NCBI GenBank assembly: GCA_001305115.1
Contig: BCAA01000004.1
Span: 124,001 to 188,000 of the forward strand
DNA from: Clostridia bacterium UC5.1-1E11
GTDB taxonomy: Bacteria; Bacillota; Clostridia; Oscillospirales; Acutalibacteraceae
Direction of reading: 5' to 3'
DNA length: 64,000 nt
In this document: positions 51,528-64,000 of the stretch, one piece after another
Numbering within the stretch: the stretch's first letter is position 1
How the letters are laid out: each line of letters starts with the position of its first letter
The notes under the pieces: generated by a model
The model's input: the letters and a program-made list of their open reading frames with translations, nothing else
The model's database searches: none
What the model was told of the DNA's origin: nothing
Program-made: the position numbers and the translations under genes

Positions 51528-52155
51528 TTCTGTTGGCACCTCCTTGTTTTCCATTTGATTCAAGGGGGCACTGAACCAGAACTGCACAGATCAACCTGTC
51601 CAGTGGCAATCCACTGGGAAAGGGTCCCTTGGTTCTTTCCGACGTGGCACAAAGGCGCAAAAATCCAACCGGCCTGCTCTTCCTTAAAAACAAAACCGAA
51701 GTTCTTGCCTGCAATTGGCATATCGGATTTTTCGGGTTCCTTCCATTTTAGGGATGGAAAAGCGCAAAAATACGGTTATCTATGGGAGCGAGACAGGGCA
51801 GCCATATACCGGATGGCCTGCCGTGCTGATGACACACTTCCCGATGCGCTTAGGACATGTTCGAAACATAAAATAAGAGAAACGGAGAAAAAGAACCGCC
51901 GAGCAGCAAACAACCTGAAAAACTGCGCCAGCGGGTTCCAGATCCCTTATGGATGGGTTTCCCAAACATGCACAAAGCAAAAAGTATTTTTAACACAAAT
52001 CCGGCCGAACATCCGCCGGCGTTGATATTGAGCGAGTTCCTTCAGCGTCTCCCCATGGGGATTCCCGGATGTCCGGACCATCCCACATTTGAAGTTAAAG
52101 TCATTGGAATCTGCGGATGAAAAACATCCGCTGTGAAAATAAGATCACGCTTATA
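51528..52155 (-). other. Long structured leader or small RNA region upstream of rny
   Basis: The good minus-strand promoter at 52156-52185 lies about 620 bases before rny with no supported gene between. Hairpins seen on the minus strand include GCGGATG/CATCCGC (near 52110-52128), TTCCAT/ATGGAA (near 51741-51760) and CCAGTGG/CCACTGG (near 51600-51617). I do not recognise tmRNA, RNase P, SRP or a riboswitch. It may be an autoregulatory leader of rny or an independent small RNA. Confidence 0.45.
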
Positions 52156-52185
52156 ATTGTATTACGATATATACCCGAATGTCAA
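52156..52185 (-). promoter_or_regulatory. Promoter reading toward rny
   Basis: On the minus strand TTGACA (52180-52185) and TACAAT (52156-52161) are 18 bases apart. Confidence 0.75.
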
Positions 52186-52263
52186 GAATTTTGATGTCAA
52201 TATGTATAAATTATGAATAGAATTTTAGGGATTGCTTTTGAACAATCACAAGAGATTCTCTGC

Positions 52264-52292
52264 TTGACAATCGTTGAGGGGAATGATAAGAT
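52264..52292 (+). promoter_or_regulatory. Promoter of the Thr T-box/thrS transcript
   Basis: TTGACA (52264-52269) and TAAGAT (52287-52292) are 17 bases apart. Confidence 0.8.
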
Positions 52293-52299
52293 AAAAACC

Positions 52300-52558
52300 A
52301 GAACATAATAATACCAACGCGTTGATGAGGACGCCGCAGATTCCGGCCAACAGAGAGTATGGGCAGTAGCTGTAAGCCCATACGGCGAAGGGGATTTTGC
52401 AAGGGCCACCACCTCGGAGCGCACGCTGAAAGCATTGCAGAAAGCGTGCCGTTTGGCCGCGTTATAGGCCGCTGAAAGGACAGCAATGCTGTCGAATCAG
52501 GGTGGAACCGCGGGTTATTCAGCCTGCCCCTTTGGAACGAAGGGGCAGGCTTTTTGTT
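52300..52558 (+). promoter_or_regulatory. T-box leader, threonine specifier ACC
   Basis: The T-box GGGTGGAACCGCGGG is at 52500-52514 and the terminator AGCCTGCCCCTT/AAGGGGCAGGCT with TTTTT at 52521-52558. The stem I end reads ACC-ACCTC-GGAGC; ACC at 52408-52410 is a Thr codon, matching thrS. Confidence 0.9.
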
Positions 52559-52589
52559 TGTTGAAAATCAAAAAGGAGACGAAGAAACC

Positions 52590-54500
52590 ATGGTAAAAGT
52601 AACGCTGAAAGGCGATGTGCGGGAATACGAAGCTGGCACGACAATCGCTGAAATCGCAAAATCCATTGGAGCAGGTCTGTATAAGGCAGCCTGCGCTGGC
52701 AAAATCGACGGTGAGGCAGTAGACCTGCGTACACCAGTGACCAAGGACTGTACTGTGGAGATCATGACGTTTGACTCTCCCGAAGGGAAGCACGCCTATT
52801 GGCATACCACCTCGCACATTATGGCGCAGGCGGTCCAGCATTTGTTCCCAGATGCGGTGTTTGCCATTGGCCCGGCTATCGATAATGGCTTCTATTACGA
52901 TATGGATCTGCCGCGCACGCTTACGCCGGAGGACCTGGAAAAAATTGAAGCTGAGATGAAGAAAATCATCAAGCAAGATTTGCCATTGGAGAAGTTTGAA
53001 CTCAGTCCAGAAGAGGCCAAGGATATGATGGCCCAAAATAAGCAGATATACAAAGTAGAACTGATTGAAGAACACTCCGGAAAAGGGGAGAAGATCAGCT
53101 TTTATAAGCAGGGCGATTTTACCGATCTTTGTGCCGGACCGCATCTGATGTCCACTGGGGGCGTCAAAGCGGTGAAACTGCTCAATTGTACAGGCGCCTA
53201 TTGGCGGGCTGATGCCAACAATAAGATGTTGCAGCGTGTTTACGGCATTTCTTTCCCAAAGGCATCCCAGCTGGAGGAATATGTCACGATGCTGGAAGAG
53301 GCCAAAAAGCGCGACCATCGAAAGATTGGCAAAGACCTAGAACTCTTCACCATTATGGAGGAGGGACCCGGATTCCCGTTCTTCCTGCCCAAAGGAATGG
53401 TGCTGAAGAATCTATTGATCGATTATTGGCGTGAAATTCATCGGGAGGCGGGGTATCAGGAGATCTCCACACCCATTATCCTGAGCCGGAAGCTTTGGGA
53501 GCGCAGTGGACACTGGGATCACTATCAACAGAATATGTACACCACGGTCATTGACGATGAGGACTTTGCGATCAAACCCATGAATTGCCCGGGTGGAATC
53601 CTAGTATATAAGACAAAACTACACTCCTATCGTGACCTGCCCCTGCGTATTGGCGAGCTGGGGCTGGTTCACCGCCATGAGCTTTCCGGAGCGCTGCACG
53701 GCTTGATGCGCGTGCGTTGCTTCACACAGGATGACGCACATATTTTTATGACGCCGGAGCAGATCAAAGAGGAGATTAAGGGTGTGGTACGCCTGATTGA
53801 TAAAGTGTACAGCACCTTTGGTTTCAAATATCATATTGAACTGTCGACCATGCCGGAGGACCACATGGGTGCATTGGAAGATTGGAACACGGCAACCGAT
53901 GCATTGCGTGCGGCGATTACAGAGCTGGGTTATGACTATGAAGTCAACGAGGGCGATGGCGCCTTCTATGGCCCGAAGCTCGACTTCCATCTGACAGATT
54001 GTCTTGGCCGCACTTGGCAGTGCGGTACCATTCAGCTGGACTTCCAGTTGCCTGAGCGCTTCGAATTGGAATATACCGGTGCAGATGGTGCAAAACATCG
54101 CCCGATTATGATTCATCGCGTCGTATTTGGCAGTATTGAGCGTTTCATTGGCATTCTGACAGAACATTTTGCAGGCGCGTTCCCGATGTGGCTGGCGCCG
54201 GTTCAGGTGAAGATCCTGCCGATTGCAGAACGTCACCATGACTATGCCGCTCAGCTGGAAAAGGCGCTCACCAGTGCGGGTCTACGCGTAGAAAATGATC
54301 TTCGAAGCGAAAAGATCGGATACAAGATTCGTGAGGCACAGCTCCAGAAGATTCCATATATGATCGTAGTGGGAGACAAAGAAGCAGAGCAAGGAAATGT
54401 TGCTGTGCGCAGCCGTAAAGAGGGCGATCTGGGAACGATGCCGGTGGAAGCTTTTATCGAAAAAGCACAGAAGGAAGTCGCAGAAAAAGCGCATGATTAA
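52590..54500 (+). CDS. thrS: Threonyl-tRNA synthetase
   Basis: The product (636 aa) is a class II synthetase for tRNA-Thr. It has the N-terminal TGS domain (1-62), the editing domain with HTTSHIMAQAVQ, the catalytic core with SGHWDHYQQNMY, MNCPGG and the zinc site, and the C-terminal anticodon domain. ATG at 52590 follows AAAAGGAG; an in-frame start at 52554 lies within the T-box terminator. Regulated by the Thr T-box. Confidence 0.97.
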   Translation: MVKVTLKGDVREYEAGTTIAEIAKSIGAGLYKAACAGKIDGEAVDLRTPVTKDCTVEIMTFDSPEGKHAYWHTTSHIMAQAVQHLFPDAVFAIGPAIDNGFYYDMDLPRTLTPEDLEKIEAEMKKIIKQDLPLEKFELSPEEAKDMMAQNKQIYKVELIEEHSGKGEKISFYKQGDFTDLCAGPHLMSTGGVKAVKLLNCTGAYWRADANNKMLQRVYGISFPKASQLEEYVTMLEEAKKRDHRKIGKDLELFTIMEEGPGFPFFLPKGMVLKNLLIDYWREIHREAGYQEISTPIILSRKLWERSGHWDHYQQNMYTTVIDDEDFAIKPMNCPGGILVYKTKLHSYRDLPLRIGELGLVHRHELSGALHGLMRVRCFTQDDAHIFMTPEQIKEEIKGVVRLIDKVYSTFGFKYHIELSTMPEDHMGALEDWNTATDALRAAITELGYDYEVNEGDGAFYGPKLDFHLTDCLGRTWQCGTIQLDFQLPERFELEYTGADGAKHRPIMIHRVVFGSIERFIGILTEHFAGAFPMWLAPVQVKILPIAERHHDYAAQLEKALTSAGLRVENDLRSEKIGYKIREAQLQKIPYMIVVGDKEAEQGNVAVRSRKEGDLGTMPVEAFIEKAQKEVAEKAHD

Positions 54501-54529
54501 TAGGTGGGCATCCACTGCTTGTTGGTAAG

Positions 54530-54598
54530 AAAGGCCAGGAGGTACACGGTTGGGAAAGATCACTTCTTTTCCAACGGATGGACTCCCGGCCTTTTTCC
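54530..54598 (+). terminator. Terminator of thrS
   Basis: A long imperfect stem (AAAGGCC...GGCCTTTTT outside, CGTTGGAAAAG-type inside) ends in CTTTTTCC. Confidence 0.75.
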
Positions 54599-54879
54599 TT
54601 AGTTTTAGGAAATGTTCGCATTTTGTCCCAAAGATTATGTAAAGCAATTTTTTTGAAATTTTTCCACGGAATTGCACAGCAACTTTTCCAGCTCTAGTGG
54701 AAAAGTGGGCGGAAACAGAGGAAAATGCCGCTCTATCTTGTGGAAAACTCAGTGGAAAATGTGGAATACCATAATTCCCGCAAAATATGGAGGGTTTAGG
54801 CCTATGGAAATTATGTAAAGCTCTGACAACACCATACTGAAAAGTTTGATTCTCTGCAATCTTTCTGTAAAAAGAGGCT

Positions 54880-54907
54880 TGCAACTCGATACAATATATG
54901 GTAGAAT
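54880..54907 (+). promoter_or_regulatory. Promoter of tRNA-Gly
   Basis: TTGCAA (54880-54885) and TAGAAT (54902-54907) are 16 bases apart, 33 bases before the tRNA. Confidence 0.6.
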
Positions 54908-54940
54908 AGTAAAGCTTTCAAAAAAAGTTTTATAGTATAT

Positions 54941-55014
54941 GCGGCTGTAGTTCATCGGTAGAATAGAAGCTTCCCAAGCTTCGGAGGTGGGTTCGACTCC
55001 CATCAGCCGCTCCA
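54941..55014 (+). tRNA. tRNA-Gly (anticodon CCC)
   Basis: The acceptor stem GCGGCTG/CAGCCGC, T loop GTTCGACTC, and anticodon stem-loop GAAGC-TTCCCAA-GCTTC fold as a standard tRNA; the anticodon CCC reads the Gly codon GGG. The discriminator T is at 55011 and CCA is encoded (55012-55014). It stands alone with its own promoter and terminator. Confidence 0.97.
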
Positions 55015-55054
55015 AAGCTACGGTATGTCTTGCACATACCGTAGCTTTCTTTTT
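55014..55054 (+). terminator. Terminator of tRNA-Gly
   Basis: AAAGCTACGGTATGT/ACATACCGTAGCTTT, a perfect 15-bp stem with a 5-base loop, then CTTTTTG. Confidence 0.92.
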
Positions 55055-55895
55055 GTTGCAAATCGTGGTGGCTACTTCCGCATTTTCGCCATAGGACAGA
55101 GGATTCATTCCGATCATTCGCGTTCGTACAAAAGATAAGACGATAAGACACCGAAATTACAACGAATTTCCGTAATATGGCATAGAGATTCTTTGCTATA
55201 GAATCGTGCAGAGCTTTATTCCTGCTTCTATTGTGATGGTTTATCACAATAAAACTTGCCATAGATCATCCGATTATTCGTACAAATATAGGATTTAAAC
55301 ACGATTCATCAATCCCAAAACAACCATTTTACCGCAGATTTGCTACGGTTGAACGATCCCTGATATGATACAAAAGGAGTGGGGGAGTTTACACCAAAGC
55401 CGTGGAGTTCCCTTTTTTCAAGGGTATCACCCCACTGTACTTTAAGCCCAAAATAGAGCTTCTCTTCTGATCGCATAATTTGTCGCTTGTAAATAAAAAT
55501 AGACCGGTGGGGAGCCTCGGATAGGCTGACAGGCTTGATAAGCTTTTCATTGAATTCGTATGCAAGAGAATGGTAGAATTTCCTTTTGTCCCTGAAAATC
55601 CTATACTAAAGAAGATCAGAAACGAGAAACGCAAAAATAGAGATTGTTTAAGATTTGTGGGAAAAGTCAAAAGAATAAAAGGGTGCTTTTGCAAAAGATT
55701 CATTTGTTTGATGTCTTTTCTACCAGCCTACTTTTAACCAAAACAACCCAAGTTTTGTCTGGCTTAGTGTTGTTTCGGTAGAATCTGCCAAAAATCGCCT
55801 CGATCGGTTGACGGACTACACATCCTTCCTCTACAATAAAGATACAAATCGCATGTTTTCATGTGTGCAAAAGATCTGAGGAGGAATTCATACTT
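55055..55895. other. Long AT-rich gap, possible transposase remnant
   Basis: About 840 bases without a supported gene. On the minus strand a short frame at about 55700-55840 includes CVVRQPIEAIFGRFYRNN, reminiscent of the C-terminal region of some transposases, but no catalytic motif or ends are visible. The rest (55060-55690) shows nothing I can assign. Confidence 0.3.
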
Positions 55896-56771
55896 ATGAA
55901 AAAGATGTCCCGTGCGCTCCTGTCCGCTGTTTTAACAGTCGCTCTGCTGCTGTCTCTCGCTGCGTGCAGCAATGCGGACAACCATTCCAGCACCGTTTCT
56001 TCCGAGTCTGTTTCTACGGCTGAAACCAGTTCTGAAGCATCCAGCACCGTTTCCGATGCTTCGGAAAGCAAGCCGATCGGTATCATTACTGCAATGTCTA
56101 ATGAATTGGCGATGTTGCTTGAAAAAGCTGAAATCAGCGAAACCAAAACCATCGGTGGCGTGGATTACAACATCGGGACATTGGAAGGTCAAGATGTTGT
56201 CCTTGTACAGGGCGGTATCGGAAAATCTATGGCAGCCGCGGGTACAACGGTTTTGATTAATGAATTTGATGTGAAATCCATCATCTTCACAGGGATTGCC
56301 GGTGGAGTAGGCGATGAAGTTCAGGTTTTGGACGAGGTCATTGCAACAGATTTGGTATTCCACGATTATGGCAATCAGACAAACGATGGATTTGTTTGGG
56401 ACGCAGCGGCAGGCGTCAATGAAGATGGCACCATTCCTGTAGATGAAGAACTCAGCAAGAAAGCGTATGAAGCAGCCGTTTCCGTTCTGGGGGAGGATCA
56501 TGTATTCCAGGGCCGCATTGCTACAGGCGATCAGTTTGTTGCCAGTGCAGAGTATGTCACTTATCTACAGGAAGAGTTTGACGCTATTGCCTGCGAGATG
56601 GAGGGGGCGGCAGTTGCGCGCATTGCTGCTCAATATGAAGTTCCTTGCTGTGTTATTCGCGCGATGTCGGACAAGGCAGACGGTGCTGCACATGACACCT
56701 ATGAGAACTTTGGTGATACAGCCGCCGACAATTCTGCGAGCATTGTCCTGGCAATGTTGCAGAGTATGTAA
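55896..56771 (+). CDS. Lipoprotein 5'-methylthioadenosine/S-adenosylhomocysteine nucleosidase
   Basis: The product (291 aa) has a lipoprotein signal with LSLAAC (Cys24), a Ser/Thr/Glu-rich linker (25-58), then a complete MTAN/Pfs nucleoside phosphorylase-fold domain. Catalytic equivalents of the E. coli enzyme are present: Glu70 in IGIITAMSNELAML (Glu12), the EMEGAAVA Glu (Glu174) and the Asp of SDKAD (Asp197). Known MTANs are cytoplasmic and cleave adenine from MTA, SAH or 5'-deoxyadenosine. Here an active enzyme seems to be exported. RBS GAGGAGG at 11 bases. Own terminator. Confidence 0.9.
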   Translation: MKKMSRALLSAVLTVALLLSLAACSNADNHSSTVSSESVSTAETSSEASSTVSDASESKPIGIITAMSNELAMLLEKAEISETKTIGGVDYNIGTLEGQDVVLVQGGIGKSMAAAGTTVLINEFDVKSIIFTGIAGGVGDEVQVLDEVIATDLVFHDYGNQTNDGFVWDAAAGVNEDGTIPVDEELSKKAYEAAVSVLGEDHVFQGRIATGDQFVASAEYVTYLQEEFDAIACEMEGAAVARIAAQYEVPCCVIRAMSDKADGAAHDTYENFGDTAADNSASIVLAMLQSM

Positions 56772-56800
56772 CAGCATTTTCAATCGAATGGATCGGTCGA

Positions 56801-56841
56801 AATCCCCCGCAGTCCCAAAACTGCGGGGGATTCTTTTTTTA
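56801..56841 (+). terminator. Terminator of the lipoprotein nucleosidase
   Basis: AATCCCCCGCAGT/ACTGCGGGGGATT with a short loop, followed by CTTTTTTT. Confidence 0.92.
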
Positions 56842-57238
56842 AGTTGGCATGTGTGCATATTTCCAATGGAAATGACCTTATATACAATGCTTTCCAACGG
56901 TTTTACCGGCTATCTCCGGTTGGAATAATATGATAACAAGAAAGAATATTGTGTTGTTCCAGTTTGTTTTTGGCGGAACCGATTCCTTTTAAACATGCAA
57001 TAGCATAGAAAGATGCCATCCTTTATCATGGAAACTACTTTCGGAATATTTCTCAGAGGAATGGGACGGGAACGATTCAGAAGGATTGCTGAACGAAGTT
57101 GTTTCAAGTTCCTGGAAAACGATTGACCATTTTAAAGAATGTGTTCCGCTGATTCAACAAGCAGTGAAGCGCACAGAACATCAGGAGAAAAGTGTCCGCC
57201 TTTACTATAATGGTATCACACAGAAGGGGGAGAAATCG

Positions 57239-58108
57239 TTGAATTGGACCGCTGCATTGCAAAATGCAATTGACTACATGGAGGATCATCTGACAGAGAC
57301 CTTGGATTATGCTGAAATTGCAAAGTGTGCTTGTTCTTCCAGCTTCCATTTTCAGCGAGTTTTTGGTATTGTCTGTGGGTATACGCTGGGGGAATATATC
57401 CGCAACAGGAGACTCACCCTTGCAGGAAGTGAACTAGTCTCTTCCGATGCCAAAGTCATCGATGTTGCGCTGAAATATGGTTATGACAGTCCAGAAAGCT
57501 TTGCGAGAGCCTTTGTCCGGTTTCACGGCATTACACCATCCCAGGCAAAGTCAAATGCAGCGAGCCTAAAGTCTTTCTCCCGTCTTTCCGTAAAATTGGT
57601 GATGGAAGGTGGAAATGTAATGGATTATCGCATCGAAAAGAAGGGGCCAATTCAGTTGGTTGCACACAAGGAACGCTTTCAGGGCGGTGATGTTGGAAAG
57701 CAGGAGATTCATGCCTTATGGAACAAATTTTGGAAAGACGGCACTATAGAGATACTAAGCCGTTATATCCGTCCCGGAAATGCCATTGGGGATGCACTTG
57801 TGGGTATCTGCTTTGACAATCCAGAACAGGGAGATTTCGACTATGCGATCGGCGTCGCTTATGGGGGCGGAGAACTGAAAGATACGCTCTCTTTCGAAGA
57901 GATTCCTACCAATACCTGGGCGATTTTCCCCTGCGTAGGGCGTATGCCAGAGGCCTTTCAAAGCTTGTGGAAAAGAATTTATACAGAATTCTTTCCCACC
58001 AGTGAATATCAGCCATCGGGAGGCATATGCTTAGAGGTTTATCCGAGCGCCAATATTACTGCTCCGGATTATACCTGTGAGTTTTGGATTTCTGTCGCGA
58101 AGAAATAA
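57239..58108 (+). CDS. AraC-family regulator with GyrI-like effector domain
   Basis: The product (289 aa) has an N-terminal double HTH of AraC type (about 1-100: AIDYMEDHLTETLDYAEIAK, FHFQRVFGIVCGYTLGEYIRNRRL, YGYDSPESFARAFVRFHGITPSQ). A C-terminal GyrI-like small-molecule-binding domain (about 125-289) is arranged as in Rob and related multidrug regulators. TTG at 57239 follows GGGGGAG at six bases and gives the usual MNWTAALQNAIDYME start. The same frame is open upstream from about 56992 and encodes plausible protein, see findings. A palindromic terminator follows. Confidence 0.88.
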   Translation: MNWTAALQNAIDYMEDHLTETLDYAEIAKCACSSSFHFQRVFGIVCGYTLGEYIRNRRLTLAGSELVSSDAKVIDVALKYGYDSPESFARAFVRFHGITPSQAKSNAASLKSFSRLSVKLVMEGGNVMDYRIEKKGPIQLVAHKERFQGGDVGKQEIHALWNKFWKDGTIEILSRYIRPGNAIGDALVGICFDNPEQGDFDYAIGVAYGGGELKDTLSFEEIPTNTWAIFPCVGRMPEAFQSLWKRIYTEFFPTSEYQPSGGICLEVYPSANITAPDYTCEFWISVAKK

Positions 58109-58122
58109 TTCGTTTTCTGTCG

Positions 58123-58150
58123 AAAAAGGGTATGCATATGCATACCCTTT
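58123..58150 (+). terminator. Terminator of the AraC regulator
   Basis: AAAAGGGTATGC-ATAT-GCATACCCTTTT, a fully palindromic 12-bp stem. Confidence 0.8.

Positions 58151-64000
<5,850 letters not shown>

Noticed and set aside
51387-52025. 212-codon plus-strand frame upstream of rny
   Set aside because: Overlaps the rny N-terminus in antisense, has no RBS and no protein-like composition.
54749-55117. Minus-strand frame with GVEPTSEAWEASILP
   Set aside because: This is the well-known false protein read from the antisense strand of a tRNA gene; it covers tRNA-Gly and its terminator.

Overview
The window is a 64 kb piece of a Gram-positive, low-to-mid GC anaerobe, most likely a spore-forming Clostridia of the Oscillospiraceae (Ruminococcaceae) type. 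The evidence is the gene content: spoIID and spoVS, two T-box leaders, an L10 leader, the glgB-glgC-glgD-glgA operon, the conserved rny-ymdB-spoVS neighbourhood, strong AGGAGG ribosome binding sites and frequent TTG starts. The placement is inference; there is no 16S gene in the window. Most of it is core chromosome. The only clear mobile DNA is a decayed IS3-family transposase fragment at 43.6-43.9 kb.

Layout. 0-8 kb: the 3' part of a P-type cation ATPase, a small membrane protein, spoIID (minus strand), citrate synthase, a membrane protein and GAPDH. 8-18 kb: glycogen operon glgBCDA, a NagZ-like GH3 lipoprotein, an XRE regulator and a histidine phosphatase. 18-23 kb: Leu T-box, leuA, leuB and azlCD (leucine synthesis with a branched-chain amino acid exporter), then a dCMP deaminase. 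23-31 kb: ksgA, then a minus-strand operon ddl-murI-DUF1934-argS-homocysteine methyltransferase-like. 31-35.5 kb: rpmG-secE-nusG-rplK-rplA-rplJ-rplL, closed by a terminator with no rpoBC behind it. 36-43.5 kb: zinc-ribbon protein, DUF2752 protein, D,D-carboxypeptidase, metallophosphatase and sbcD-sbcC. 44-52 kb, minus strand: recG, a DhaL/DegV-type kinase (yloV/fakA-like), spoVS, ymdB, acylphosphatase and RNase Y behind a leader of about 600 nt. 52-64 kb: Thr T-box and thrS, tRNA-Gly(CCC), a lipoprotein MTA/SAH nucleosidase, an AraC regulator and a very large secreted GH2 beta-galactosidase that runs off the window.

The most important property for any reader is that at least sixteen conserved genes or gene segments, several of them essential (murI, rny, ymdB, sbcCD, the signal peptide of dacF), are split by single-base frameshifts. 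Nearly all are fixed by adding one base to a short homopolymer (typically A6 to A7). This looks like systematic homopolymer undercalling in the source sequence, not real gene decay, so these loci are annotated as single genes with the shift site noted.

I did not find a convincing wholly new system. The best biological leads are a LamG-type domain spliced into the catalytic barrel of the beta-galactosidase, an apparently surface-anchored MTA/SAH nucleosidase, a histone-H1-like basic tail on the glycogen branching enzyme, a homocysteine methyltransferase homologue lacking its zinc Cys pair, a dispersed palindromic repeat of about 60 nt, and the unexplained structured leader of rny.
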